A stretch of 64,000 bases of DNA from Eubacterium sp. (GTDB lineage: Bacteria; Bacillota; Clostridia; Lachnospirales; Lachnospiraceae). Made by a program: the position numbers and the translations under genes. Below, in pieces: positions 1-8,225 of the stretch. Location of the stretch: NCBI GenBank assembly GCA_017433825.1, contig JAFRGL010000013.1:124001-188000 (forward strand), written 5' to 3'. The notes beneath the pieces were generated by a model. The model ran no database searches. It was not told where the DNA came from and worked only from the letters and a program-made list of their open reading frames with translations. Within the stretch, counting starts at the first letter, position 1. Each line of letters starts with the position of its first letter.

Positions 1-90
1 GACTGTGGTTTAATTATCCGACGCTTAAGGATGCCATATTATACACCGGCCGGGAATGATAACACAAGCCGTTTTCCTTAAGAAACGTTT

Positions 91-119
91 TTGCTTTTCC
101 CGGCGGATCATGGTAAAAT
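91..119 (+). promoter_or_regulatory. Sigma-A-type promoter for the flavodoxin-fold reductase gene
   Basis: TTGCTT and TAAAAT are separated by exactly 17 bases, about 40 bases ahead of the start codon at 158. This matches the housekeeping promoter pattern of Bacillota. No operator is obvious. Confidence 0.6.
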
Positions 120-157
120 GGCCGCATAAACACCACAATGCAAAAAGGAGAAAAGCA

Positions 158-778
158 ATGAAAGTACTTATTATCAACGGCAGTCCCCATGCCGCAGGCA
201 ACACATACATCGCCCTCCACGAAATGGAGAAAATATTCGAAGCGGAAGGCGTGGAATACGAAACCGTCCAGGTCGGCCACCTGGAGCTGCACGGCTGTGT
301 CGGCTGCCACGGCTGCATGAAGCTGGGCAAATGCGTGTTCAATGACATTGTCAACGAGCTGGCTGTCAAATTCGAGGAATGCGACGGCCTGGTCGTAGGC
401 TCCCCGGTGCATTTTGCATCCGCCGGCGGCGCGGTCATCTCCGTCCTGGACCGTCTGTTCTTCTCCACGCATTTCAACAAGGCCATGAAGGTGGGTGCTG
501 CAGTCTGTGCCGCAAGGCGCGGCGGCCTTACCGCCACCTTTGACCAGCTGAACAAATACTTCACCATTTCCGGCATGCCGGTGGCCTCCGGCCAGTACTG
601 GAACGGTATCCACGGCAGCATGCCCGGCGAAGCCGAGCAGGACGGCGAAGGCATGCAGATGATGCGCACCCTTGCCAGGAATATGGTGTTCCTGATGAAG
701 AGCATTGCTCTGGGCAAGGAGAAATACGGCCTGCCCGAGCCGGAAAAAGACCGGGTAATGACCAATTTCATCCGCTGA
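158..778 (+). CDS. NADPH-dependent FMN reductase / iron-sulfur flavoprotein-like protein
   Basis: This 206-residue protein has the flavodoxin-like fold of the NADPH-dependent FMN reductase family. The N-terminal strand-loop LIINGSPHAAGNT (about residues 4-16) is the FMN phosphate-binding loop. A cysteine cluster follows with Cys at about 47, 50, 53 and 59 (GCVGCHGC...KC), as in the clostridial branch that can carry an iron-sulfur cluster or redox thiols. A GSPVHF motif near residue 80 is the second flavin loop. The ATG at 158 was chosen because AAAGGAG lies 7 bases upstream and the protein then begins directly with the first beta strand. It is probably a cytoplasmic flavin-dependent electron carrier or quinone/aromatic reductase; the substrate cannot be read from sequence. 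The amidohydrolase gene follows 31 bases later and may be co-transcribed. Confidence 0.85.
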   Translation: MKVLIINGSPHAAGNTYIALHEMEKIFEAEGVEYETVQVGHLELHGCVGCHGCMKLGKCVFNDIVNELAVKFEECDGLVVGSPVHFASAGGAVISVLDRLFFSTHFNKAMKVGAAVCAARRGGLTATFDQLNKYFTISGMPVASGQYWNGIHGSMPGEAEQDGEGMQMMRTLARNMVFLMKSIALGKEKYGLPEPEKDRVMTNFIR

Positions 779-809
779 GAAGACATAAAGGATAAGCATA
801 CAGTTACCG

Positions 810-1673
810 ATGAACGGAAATCTTTTTGAATGCCACGGCCATCTCCTGATGGACGGCACGGATTACGCAAAAGCCAGAAAAAGACATGAAAAAGGCCCGG
901 ATGAGGAAATCATCCGGGCAGAACTTGCTGCTCTTAAGCAAACCGGTATCGGCTATTTCCGGGACGGCGGGGACGCCTGCGGCGTCTGTCTGGCCGCCAG
1001 GGATTATGCGCCGGAATACGGTATTGAATACGTGACGCCGGGTTTTGCCATTCATAAAAAAGGCCGTTACGGCGATATCGTGGGCAGGAGCTTTACGGAT
1101 TACGCGGATTTCAGGGCCCGGCTTTCGGAAGTGAAGGCCTGCGGCGGCGTCTTCGTGAAAATCATGCTCTCCGGCATTATCACCTTCAAAACCTACGGCG
1201 GACTTTCCTGCGAGAGCCTCCCGCCGGATGAAATAAAGGAGCTGGCGAACATAGCCCACGGCGAAGGATTCCCGGTGATGGTGCATGTAAACGGGAGGGC
1301 GGCCATCGGGGCGGCCGCTTCCTGCGTGGACAGCATCGAACACGGATATTTCGGCGACGAAGACACTCTTTCCGCCATGGCCGAATCCGGCACCGTCTGG
1401 GTGCCTACCCTGGCTGCGGTCGCGGCTTTCGTAGGAAGGCCGGGCTTTGACGAACAGATCGCTGCGCAAACGCTGGAAACCCAGCTTATCATGCTGAAAA
1501 AAGCGGAAGAACTGGGCGTTTCCATCGCCTGCGGCTCGGATTCCGGCGCGGTGGGCGTTCCCCACGGAGAAGGCACCCTGGCGGAGATGCGGCTGCTGAA
1601 GAAAGCCGGGCTCGCCCCGGAAACCATTTCCGCCGGAAATGAAAAAATCCGGCGCGTGTTCCGCGCCGGATAA
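810..1673 (+). CDS. Amidohydrolase-family metal-dependent hydrolase
   Basis: The 287-residue protein shows the metal-ligand pattern of the amidohydrolase superfamily: CHGHL at residues 8-12, VHVNG at about 157, SIEHGYF at about 174 and CGSDSGA at about 240, which supply the histidines and the aspartate of a TIM-barrel metal site. It is shorter than most members (usually 380-450 residues), mainly because it lacks the N-terminal beta-sandwich strands, so the barrel begins almost at once. The substrate is unknown; cyclic amides, dipeptides or imidazolones are typical. The start is uncertain, because the nearest ribosome site (AAAGGA at 787-792) is 17 bases from the ATG, so a non-ATG codon slightly upstream is possible. 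It may form a two-gene unit with the flavoprotein before it. Confidence 0.8.
   Translation: MNGNLFECHGHLLMDGTDYAKARKRHEKGPDEEIIRAELAALKQTGIGYFRDGGDACGVCLAARDYAPEYGIEYVTPGFAIHKKGRYGDIVGRSFTDYADFRARLSEVKACGGVFVKIMLSGIITFKTYGGLSCESLPPDEIKELANIAHGEGFPVMVHVNGRAAIGAAASCVDSIEHGYFGDEDTLSAMAESGTVWVPTLAAVAAFVGRPGFDEQIAAQTLETQLIMLKKAEELGVSIACGSDSGAVGVPHGEGTLAEMRLLKKAGLAPETISAGNEKIRRVFRAG
1642..1670 (-). terminator. Intrinsic terminator of the ferredoxin gene, inside the end of the amidohydrolase gene
   Basis: TCCGGCGCG and CGCGCCGGA form a perfect 9-bp stem with a 5-base loop. Read leftward, six T residues follow. The hairpin encodes the last codons of the convergent amidohydrolase gene. Confidence 0.8.
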
Positions 1674-1675
1674 AT

Positions 1676-1864
1676 TTATTCTTCCTCTCGGATAGCACGC
1701 ACCGGGCAGCTGTCGATTGCGTTGTCCACCGCAGCCGCATTGGCCTCGGTGGTGTCCGCCACGGCTTCTGCCTTGCCGGCGGCATTAAACTCGAAAACCT
1801 CCGGGCAGATGCCCGTGCAAAGTCCGCAGCTGATGCATTTATCTTCTTCTACGTATGCTCTCAT
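1676..1864 (-). CDS. Small 4Fe-4S ferredoxin
   Basis: The 62-residue protein carries CISCGLCTGICP (Cys 10, 13, 16 and 20) near the N-terminus and a second CP motif (SCPVRAI) near residue 53. This is the arrangement of one-cluster clostridial and Fer4_13-type ferredoxins. It is an acidic cytoplasmic one-electron carrier. The start at 1864 follows GGAGG at a good distance; a longer reading from 1891 would lack a ribosome site. It is divergent from the Crp/Fnr regulator gene, and the two share an operator-like inverted pair, so its expression is probably set by that regulator. Its terminator lies inside the neighbouring convergent gene. Confidence 0.9.
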   Translation of the reverse strand: MRAYVEEDKCISCGLCTGICPEVFEFNAAGKAEAVADTTEANAAAVDNAIDSCPVRAIREEE

Positions 1865-1913
1865 GGTATAATCCTCCGTATTCTTTTCCAAACAGCTATA
1901 TGGTCTGTATATG

Positions 1914-2005
1914 AAAACACCTGCAGATGTTTTTTTCGTAATGGAAATCCGGTTTTTCTTGCCGTTTTCTCCTTACGGTATTAAGATAACATCTGCAGGT
2001 ATTTT
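1914..2005. promoter_or_regulatory. Paired inverted operator-like sites between ferredoxin and Crp/Fnr genes
   Basis: Positions 1914-1931 and 1988-2005 are inverted copies of one 18-base sequence with a single mismatch; the 13-base core ACCTGCAGATGTT is perfect. Each copy is also a near-palindrome around CTGCAG. Their centres are 72 bp apart, about seven helical turns. The right copy begins directly after the -10 box of the regulator promoter and should cover its start point. This layout suggests autorepression by the Crp/Fnr dimer and control of the ferredoxin gene. Confidence 0.7.
1959..1987 (+). promoter_or_regulatory. Promoter of the Crp/Fnr regulator gene
   Basis: TTGCCG and TAAGAT are separated by 17 bases. 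The predicted start point near 1994 falls within the right-hand operator-like site. Confidence 0.6.
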
Positions 2006-2056
2006 CGTATGTGGTAATAACCACATTTTCCAAATAATTTTCAGGAGATTCCGACC

Positions 2057-2728
2057 ATGAAAATCGAACAGATTCAGGAAACCCGGATTTTCAAAGACAT
2101 GACGAAGGACGAGGTGATTGTCGCGCTGCGCAGCCTGAACACGTCCATCAAAACCTACGGGAAAGGCGAGATCATCCTGCAGGCAGGTTCGATTACCCGG
2201 CAGATAGGCCTGGTCATGGACGGCAGCGCCAGCATCGAAAGCACGGACGCCTGGGGAAACCGGACCGTGTTCTCCCATGTACAGCCCGGCCAGTTTTTCG
2301 CGGAAACCTACGCGCTTTCGGAAAGCGCGCCTCTTCTGGTGGACGTGACCGCCAACGCAAAATGCCAGATTATGTTCCTGCAGCTTACCGGAATCCGTTC
2401 CTTACGCACCATGGGCGAGCGCTGGGGGTACAAACTGCTGCTGAACCTCCTGGAAATCGCCTCCGAGAAAAACATCAGCCTGACCGAGCGGAACATCCAT
2501 ACCGCGAAGAAAACCATCCGCGGCCGGGTCATGTCCTACCTGAACGCGGAATCCGTGAAAACGCTAAGCCGTTCTTTCGACATTCCCTTCGACCGCCAGC
2601 AGCTGGCGGACTACCTGAACGTGGACCGCAGCGCTTTATCCAAAGAGCTTGGCAGAATGCGCCGCGAAGGAATCCTTTCCTCCCGCAAAAACCATTTCGT
2701 ACTGCATACCGAAGAGGAATATGAATAA
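2057..2728 (+). CDS. Crp/Fnr-family transcriptional regulator
   Basis: The 223-residue protein has an N-terminal cyclic-nucleotide-binding-like beta barrel (about 15-125; GEIILQAGS and GQFFAE are typical), a long dimer helix, and a C-terminal winged helix-turn-helix (QQLADYLNVDRSALSKELGR, about 181-200). The arginine and serine residues used for cAMP binding in Crp are not evident, and there is no N-terminal cysteine cluster as in Fnr. It is therefore more like the redox- or nitrosative-stress regulators common in Clostridia. It probably binds the two operator copies upstream and regulates itself and the divergent ferredoxin. The effector is unknown. The ATG at 2057 follows AGGAG. Confidence 0.88.
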   Translation: MKIEQIQETRIFKDMTKDEVIVALRSLNTSIKTYGKGEIILQAGSITRQIGLVMDGSASIESTDAWGNRTVFSHVQPGQFFAETYALSESAPLLVDVTANAKCQIMFLQLTGIRSLRTMGERWGYKLLLNLLEIASEKNISLTERNIHTAKKTIRGRVMSYLNAESVKTLSRSFDIPFDRQQLADYLNVDRSALSKELGRMRREGILSSRKNHFVLHTEEEYE

Positions 2729-2748
2729 TCCAGAAGTTATATGGAAAT

Positions 2749-2782
2749 AAAAAGAGTCCAGATAAAAGTCTGGACTCTTTTT
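2749..2782. terminator. Bidirectional intrinsic terminator between regulator and tRNA-Leu
   Basis: A 14-bp perfect stem (2749-2762 with 2769-2782) has A residues at one foot and T residues at the other, so it can stop the regulator transcript rightward and the tRNA transcript leftward. Confidence 0.9.
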
Positions 2783-2783
2783 A

Positions 2784-2867
2784 TGCAGGAGAAGGGACTT
2801 GAACCCTCACGACATTGCTGCCACAGGCACCTGAAGCCTGCGCGTCTGCCAATTCCGCCACTCCTGC
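2784..2867 (-). tRNA. tRNA-Leu (anticodon CAG)
   Basis: Read on the minus strand, the 7-bp acceptor pair is GCAGGAG/CTCCTGC, the anticodon stem CAGGC/GCCTG encloses a TTCAGGT loop with anticodon CAG, there is a long variable arm typical of leucine tRNA, and the T loop contains GGTTCAAGTCC. The discriminator base is A. The CCA end is not encoded. Length is 84 nt. Confidence 0.93.
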
Positions 2868-2872
2868 AGCTG

Positions 2873-2923
2873 GCTGTGATTTCTCACAGCGGATATAATA
2901 TCATTAAAAATCGGACAAGTCAA
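2873..2923 (-). promoter_or_regulatory. tRNA-Leu promoter with a 5' leader hairpin
   Basis: On the minus strand TTGACT (2918-2923) and TATTAT (2895-2900) are 17 bases apart. Between this -10 box and the mature tRNA 5' end a 7-bp hairpin (2873-2879 with 2884-2890, GCTGTGA/TCACAGC) forms the leader that RNase P would remove. No separate terminator for ftsY is visible between its stop and this promoter. Confidence 0.65.
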
Positions 2924-2940
2924 CCGGAATTTTTGAAAAT

Positions 2941-3864
2941 TTATTCCTCGAAAACCGCCTTGACGAAGCTTTCCGGATCGAATTTCTGCAGGTCCTCTAT
3001 TGCCTCGCCTACGCCGATGTATTTCACCGGGATGTCAAGCTCCGCTTCCACCGCTACGGCAATGCCGCCCTTGGCGGTACCGTCAAGCTTGGTGATGACG
3101 ATACCGGTTACGTCGGCAATTTCCGCAAACTGCCTGGCCTGGACCAGGGCGTTCTGGCCGGTGGTGCCGTCCAGTACCACCAGGGTTTCCAGATGGGCAT
3201 CCGGACATTCCCGGCTGATGATGCGGTATATCTTCCGCAGTTCGTCCATGAGGTTTTTCTTATTGTGCAGCCGGCCGGCCGTATCGCAGATAAGCACATC
3301 CGTTTTTCTAGCCCTGGCCGCGGAAACCGCGTCAAAGACCACCGAACCCGGATCTGCACCGTCTGAACCGTTGATGATGTCCACGCCGGCCCTGCGCGCC
3401 CACTCGTTCAGCTGTTCATTGGCCGCCGCGCGGAAGGTATCCGCTGCCGCCAGCAGCACTTTTTTGCCCTGGGCTTTCAGATTTGCGGCCAGCTTGCCGA
3501 TGGTGGTGGTTTTGCCCACGCCGTTGACGCCGATAACCAGGATGACGGATTTCGTATTCTCGAATTCGTAAGACGCTTCCTGCGACTTCATCTGGGCCGT
3601 AATCAGGTCCATCAGAAGCTGCCGGCATTCCTCCGGCTCCTTCAGGCGGCGTTCCTTCACCTCTTTTTTCAGGTTTTCAATCACGGCCTCCGTCGTGGAC
3701 ACGCCCATGTCGGCCATGATCAGGATTTCCTCCAGTTCCTCGTAGAAATCGTCGTCAATCGCCGATCCGCGGAAGATGGAGCTGAAGCCCTTTGAAATAT
3801 TTGCCCTTGTCTTGGCAAGTCCGTTTAATAATCGTCTGAAAAAGCCCGGTTTTTCCTGTGACAT
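2941..3864 (-). CDS. ftsY: Signal recognition particle receptor FtsY
   Basis: The 307-residue protein is the NG-domain GTPase that receives ribosome-nascent chain-SRP complexes at the membrane. Visible motifs are the P-loop GVNGVGKTTTIGK (about 112-124), DTAGR near 196 and TKLDGTAKGG near 260. The N-terminal acidic A domain is short, as in many Gram-positive FtsY proteins; a basic amphipathic stretch (FFRRLLNGLAKTR) at the N-terminus could bind the membrane. The start at 3864 has AGGAG upstream. It is the last gene of the leftward smc group, 15 bp after smc. Confidence 0.97.
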   Translation of the reverse strand: MSQEKPGFFRRLLNGLAKTRANISKGFSSIFRGSAIDDDFYEELEEILIMADMGVSTTEAVIENLKKEVKERRLKEPEECRQLLMDLITAQMKSQEASYEFENTKSVILVIGVNGVGKTTTIGKLAANLKAQGKKVLLAAADTFRAAANEQLNEWARRAGVDIINGSDGADPGSVVFDAVSAARARKTDVLICDTAGRLHNKKNLMDELRKIYRIISRECPDAHLETLVVLDGTTGQNALVQARQFAEIADVTGIVITKLDGTAKGGIAVAVEAELDIPVKYIGVGEAIEDLQKFDPESFVKAVFEE

Positions 3865-3879
3865 AGTATTTTCCGCTCC

Positions 3880-6800
3880 TTAATCATCCAGTCCGGCTTC
3901 GATGAGATCCACCGAAACCATGCCGGAAATACCTTTCTCCTGCATCGTGATACCGTAAAGCCTGTCCGCTTCGGTCATGGTACCCCTTCTGTGGGTGATG
4001 ACAATAAACTGCGTGTTCTCGGTCAGCTTGTGCAGAAATGTTGCAAACCTGGCCACATTGGGTTCGTCCAGAGCCGCTTCAATCTCGTCCAGCAGGCAGA
4101 AGGGCGAGGGCTTCAGGTTCTGGATGGCGAAAAGCAGCGCAATGGCGGTCAGCGCCTTCTCGCCGCCGGACAGCTGCATCATGTTCTGCAGCTTCTTGCC
4201 CGGGGGCTGGGCGATAATCCGCACGCCGGCTTCCAGGAGGTCTTCCCCTTCCACCAGCTCCAGGTCGGCCTTGCCGCCGCCGAAGAGGCTCCTGAAGGCC
4301 AGGGAAAATGCGTGGCGGATGTCCGCAAACTGCTCGGAAAACTGCTTGCGCATGCCGGTATTCAGGTCCGCAATAATCTTCTTCAGGGCATCTTCCGCCT
4401 TGACGATATCGTCATACTGGCCGGAAAGGAAAGCATGTCTTTCGCTGACTTCCTTGTATTCCTCGATGGCATTGACATTGACGCTGCCCAGCTCCTTGAT
4501 TTCCGCCTTCAGGCGTTTCACGTTCTTCACGAAACCGGCCCGGTCGGAGGATTTCAGCTCCGGACGGACAATGGTGATGGGTGTAAGCGCATATTCTTCC
4601 CACAGATGCTCCACGGCCGCGGTCCGTTCGTTTTCGAGACGTTCCAGGGTGCTTTCCAGGCGGAAGCACTCCTTGTCCATCAGGCTCATCTGCCCGGACA
4701 GCTCCTCCCGCCTGTTGAAGAAACCGAAATGGGATGCTTTTAAAGCGTCCAGGTTTGCCGTCTCCGTCTCCAGCTGTACGGCCAGCTCTTCCATCTGCAG
4801 TTCAAAGCCGGCCACCGCAGCCTGCAGGGCTTCGATGTCCTTCTCCTTCTGCGCGGTTTCCTCTTCGTCCTCTTCCATATGCCGCAGGATGCTTTCCATT
4901 TCCTCTTTTGTCAGGGCGATTTCCGCATCTGCGCTGTCCATGCTCCGGCCAAGGTAGCCTGCCTGCTGCCCGGCTGCCGCTTCCGATACCTTCAGCTGCT
5001 CCAAGGCGCCGGCCATTTCCTTTTCTTTCGCGGCCAGGCCTTCCAGCGTCTGTCCGGATTCCAGCAGGGCGGTTTTCAGGGCTTCCTCATCCCTGTCCAG
5101 GCCGGAAAGCTTCCCTGCCAGGGTTTCCTTGCTGCCCTCAATCGTACTGACCTGCCCGGCCAGCTCTTCCCTCTGTCTTCTGATGTCTTCCGCTTCGTTT
5201 GAAATCTGTTCCGCCTGCTTTTCGGCCATCTCAAACTGCACGCGCAGGGTATTTTCCTTAATGGACAGTTCCCCGATGACTTCATTTAACTGTGCAATCC
5301 TGTCCCGGACGCCGTACCGGGTATTTTTGATGGAAGCTATTTTTTCTTCCTGGGCTGCGATGGTCTTTCTGTCTTCCTCCACCTTCTCCGTCAGCTCTTC
5401 GATCTGGCGCTTCCTGCCCATCAGGTTGGCATTGTTCCGGTAAGCGCCGCCGGTCATGGAGCCCCCTGCGGAAATCAGCTCGCCCTCCAGGGTAACCATA
5501 CGGTATTTGTGGCCGTATTTCCGGCCGATGGCAATGGCATTGTCAATGTTGTCAATGACGAAGGTCCTGCCCAGCAGCCGCTCGGCCAGGGGCCTGTAAA
5601 TCTTTTCGCATTCCACCAGGTCGCTGGCAATGCCGATGAAGCCTTTTTCCTTAATGGGCTTTTCCTTGCTGCTGCCTTTGATAACCGACAGGGGCAGGAA
5701 CGTAACCCTGCCGAAGCGGCCTCTCTTCAGGTATTCAATCAGGTATTTCGCCGTGGATTCGTTGTCGGTCACCACATTCTGCAGGGTGCCGCCCAGCGCG
5801 GTTTCGATGGCGGTCTCGTATTTTCCCTCGGTGGAAATAAGCTCGGCCACCACGCCTGCGATACCGGGATTGGAATCCATCTGCTCCAGGATTTTGCGGA
5901 CCGCGCTGCCGTAGCCTTCGTATTTCTCCGCAAGGCCCGTCAGGGATTCCAGCAGGGATTTGTCCCTGTGGTATTCCTCCACGGTGCGGTCGTTTTCCCG
6001 GCCGACGGTTTCCAGCGCGGCTTTTAAGGCTGCCAGCTCGTCTTCCGCATCCGCCAGCGCTTTCCGCTTCTCTTCGGCCTCGTCTGCGGCCTCCTTATAG
6101 GCCGCGGCGCATCTTGCGTCCTCAGCCTGGGCTTCCGAAAGCCTCCCTGCCAGCTGCTTTTCCCGTTCTGCAAAAGCAGCGTCCTGCACCGCCAGCTGTT
6201 CTTTCAGGGTTTTAAACCGGCTGTCCTCGCTTAAAAGCTTCGTCCTGTCCGTGAAAAGGGCCATAAGCCGGCTGTTGGTTTCTTCGTTGGAATCGTTTTT
6301 TTCGGCTATGTCGGAAAGAAGCAGATCCCTTTCCGCCGTCTGCCGCTCCAGATCCTTGCGGATGGCTGCCAGCGATTCTTCCGCCGCCGCAAGTTCGTCG
6401 GCCAGGGCGTTTTTCGCCGCGGTCTTCCTCTCCAGTTCCGCTTCCAGGGCAGTCAGCCTGTCCCGGTAAATGCCTTTATTGGCCGCGGAGGACTTGATCT
6501 GTTCCCTCAGTACCTCCTGCTGTCCGGCCAGCTCCTGCTTCTTCACCGCCGACTCGGCAGAGGTGTTGCGGATGGAGAGAATCCTCTCTTCCACAGTCCG
6601 GATTTCGGCTTCAATCCGCTCGTATTCTTCCCTGGTCTTTGCCAGGGCTTCCCCGGCTGCTTCCAGCTCGTCTTTCGCGATGACCAGCTTTTCGGAAGTC
6701 TCCGTAATGGCCTTGTTCAGCCGGTCTTCATCCAGGCAGAACAGGGAAAGCTCGTTCTCCTTCAGCTCATCCCTTTTTCCCAGATAAATCTTCGCCTTTT

Positions 6801-7428
6801 CCGCCTGACGCGAAAGAGGCCCCAGCTGTCTGGTCAGTTCGGACAGTATATCCGTAATACGGGCAAGGTTCTGCTCCTCGCTGTCCAGCTTTTTAATGGT
6901 GGCGGCTTTTCTGCGTTTGTATTTCACAATGCCGGCCGCCTCGTCCAGCAGCTCCCGGCGTTCCTCCGGCTTGCCGGAGACAATCCGGTCAATCTGGCCC
7001 TGGCCGATGATGGAGTAGCCTTCCTTGCCGATACCGGTATCATAGAACAGCTCCTGTATATCCCTTAAGCGGCAGGCATGGCCGTTCATCAGGTATTCGC
7101 TCTCACCGGACCGGAACAGCCTCCTGGTGACCGCGACGGTGTCGTAATCGATGGCAAGCTTCTTGTCGGCATTGTCCAGGGTGATAGTCACGGCGGCAAA
7201 GCCCAGGGGTTTCCTGGACTGTGTTCCCGAGAATATGACGTCCTGCATGTTGCCGCCGCGCAGCTGTTTGGCGCTCTGTTCGCCTAAGACCCAGCGCACC
7301 GCGTCGGCAATATTGCTTTTTCCGCTGCCGTTCGGGCCTACTATGCCGGTAATGCCCTCCCGGAATTCCATCAGCGTCCGGTCGGCGAAGGATTTGAATC
7401 CCTGCATTTCAATACTTTTTAAATACAT
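3880..7428 (-). CDS. smc: Chromosome segregation protein SMC
   Basis: The 1182-residue condensin subunit has the full SMC architecture: the N-terminal Walker A GPNGSGKSNIADA (about 32-44), a long coiled coil, a glycine-containing hinge (about 510-660), a returning coiled coil, and the C-terminal signature LSGGEKALTAIALLFA with Walker B CLLDEIEAALDEPN. It organises and resolves the replicated chromosome together with ScpA and ScpB, which are not in this window. Its ATG directly abuts the rnc stop codon (TAA at 7429-7431, ATG at 7426-7428), so translation is probably coupled. The length is normal for the family. Confidence 0.98.
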   Translation of the reverse strand: MYLKSIEMQGFKSFADRTLMEFREGITGIVGPNGSGKSNIADAVRWVLGEQSAKQLRGGNMQDVIFSGTQSRKPLGFAAVTITLDNADKKLAIDYDTVAVTRRLFRSGESEYLMNGHACRLRDIQELFYDTGIGKEGYSIIGQGQIDRIVSGKPEERRELLDEAAGIVKYKRRKAATIKKLDSEEQNLARITDILSELTRQLGPLSRQAEKAKIYLGKRDELKENELSLFCLDEDRLNKAITETSEKLVIAKDELEAAGEALAKTREEYERIEAEIRTVEERILSIRNTSAESAVKKQELAGQQEVLREQIKSSAANKGIYRDRLTALEAELERKTAAKNALADELAAAEESLAAIRKDLERQTAERDLLLSDIAEKNDSNEETNSRLMALFTDRTKLLSEDSRFKTLKEQLAVQDAAFAEREKQLAGRLSEAQAEDARCAAAYKEAADEAEEKRKALADAEDELAALKAALETVGRENDRTVEEYHRDKSLLESLTGLAEKYEGYGSAVRKILEQMDSNPGIAGVVAELISTEGKYETAIETALGGTLQNVVTDNESTAKYLIEYLKRGRFGRVTFLPLSVIKGSSKEKPIKEKGFIGIASDLVECEKIYRPLAERLLGRTFVIDNIDNAIAIGRKYGHKYRMVTLEGELISAGGSMTGGAYRNNANLMGRKRQIEELTEKVEEDRKTIAAQEEKIASIKNTRYGVRDRIAQLNEVIGELSIKENTLRVQFEMAEKQAEQISNEAEDIRRQREELAGQVSTIEGSKETLAGKLSGLDRDEEALKTALLESGQTLEGLAAKEKEMAGALEQLKVSEAAAGQQAGYLGRSMDSADAEIALTKEEMESILRHMEEDEEETAQKEKDIEALQAAVAGFELQMEELAVQLETETANLDALKASHFGFFNRREELSGQMSLMDKECFRLESTLERLENERTAAVEHLWEEYALTPITIVRPELKSSDRAGFVKNVKRLKAEIKELGSVNVNAIEEYKEVSERHAFLSGQYDDIVKAEDALKKIIADLNTGMRKQFSEQFADIRHAFSLAFRSLFGGGKADLELVEGEDLLEAGVRIIAQPPGKKLQNMMQLSGGEKALTAIALLFAIQNLKPSPFCLLDEIEAALDEPNVARFATFLHKLTENTQFIVITHRRGTMTEADRLYGITMQEKGISGMVSVDLIEAGLDD

Positions 7429-8133
7429 TTACGCATCCTGCAGCTTTCTGATTGCTTCGTAGGCAGCGTTCTGCTCCGCCGCCTTTTTTGTCCTTCCGGT
7501 GCCCTGCCCGAGCACACTGCCCTTAACGGTAACCCGGACCGTGAAGGATTTGTTGTGATCCGGGCCGGATTCCTCCACCAGGGTATACACCGGGCCTTCC
7601 TCATCTGTCTTCTGGACCAGCTCCTGCAGCGCCGTTTTGCTGTCGTTGAAAAGCTGCTTGTGCTCCACGTCGTCCATGATAAACGCAAGAATAAAAGTCT
7701 TCGCGGCCTCAAAGCCGCCGTCCAGGAAAATAGCGCCGATAAGGGCTTCACAGGCATCGGAAATCACAGAATCCCTGTTTCTTCCGCCGGTGGACTCTTC
7801 CCCGTTTCCCAGAAGCAGGAAATCCCCGAGGCTTAAAGTCCTGGCGTCATAGGCCAGGGTGGGCTCGCAGACCAGGCTGGCCCTTAAACGGCTCAGCTCC
7901 CCTTCGGAAAGATCCGGATAATTTCTGTAGAGGAAATCACTGGAAACGGTTTCCAGGACCGCGTCCCCTAAGAATTCCAGCCGTTCGTTGGACAGCTGCC
8001 TGCTCATGTGATGTTCGTTGCAGTAGGAACTGTGGCGCATGGCATTGACCAGGAGGGAGAAATCCCGGAAAACATATCCCGCTTTTTCCTCCAGCTCATG
8101 CAGATTTTCGGCATTCCGGTTGTGGTTTTTCAC
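7429..8133 (-). CDS. rnc: Ribonuclease III
   Basis: The 234-residue protein contains the RNase III signature NERLEFLGDAVLE near residues 48-60, a second acidic cluster (SDACEALIGAIFLDGG), and a C-terminal double-stranded RNA-binding domain ending in the typical KKAAEQNAAYEAI helix. It cleaves double-stranded RNA in rRNA processing and mRNA decay. The start is a GTG at 8131-8133 with AAAGGGA upstream. A perfect 12-bp hairpin lies 28 bases ahead of the start. In many Clostridia acpP lies between plsX and rnc; here it is absent. Confidence 0.96.
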   Translation of the reverse strand: MKNHNRNAENLHELEEKAGYVFRDFSLLVNAMRHSSYCNEHHMSRQLSNERLEFLGDAVLETVSSDFLYRNYPDLSEGELSRLRASLVCEPTLAYDARTLSLGDFLLLGNGEESTGGRNRDSVISDACEALIGAIFLDGGFEAAKTFILAFIMDDVEHKQLFNDSKTALQELVQKTDEEGPVYTLVEESGPDHNKSFTVRVTVKGSVLGQGTGRTKKAAEQNAAYEAIRKLQDA

Positions 8134-8161
8134 GCTTTTTACGTCCCTTTACACAAATTGG

Positions 8162-8188
8162 ACTGCTTCCGGACAGTCCGGAAGCAGT
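8162..8188 (-). other. Perfect 12-bp hairpin in the rnc leader
   Basis: ACTGCTTCCGGA and TCCGGAAGCAGT pair perfectly around a 3-base loop in the 92-bp gap between plsX and rnc. The leftward strand has no run of T residues after it, so it is a poor terminator. It may instead be an mRNA stability or processing element. Confidence 0.6.
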
Positions 8189-8225
8189 TCCTGATAATTA
8201 CTGACAGATTAACCGAAAGCCGGCC

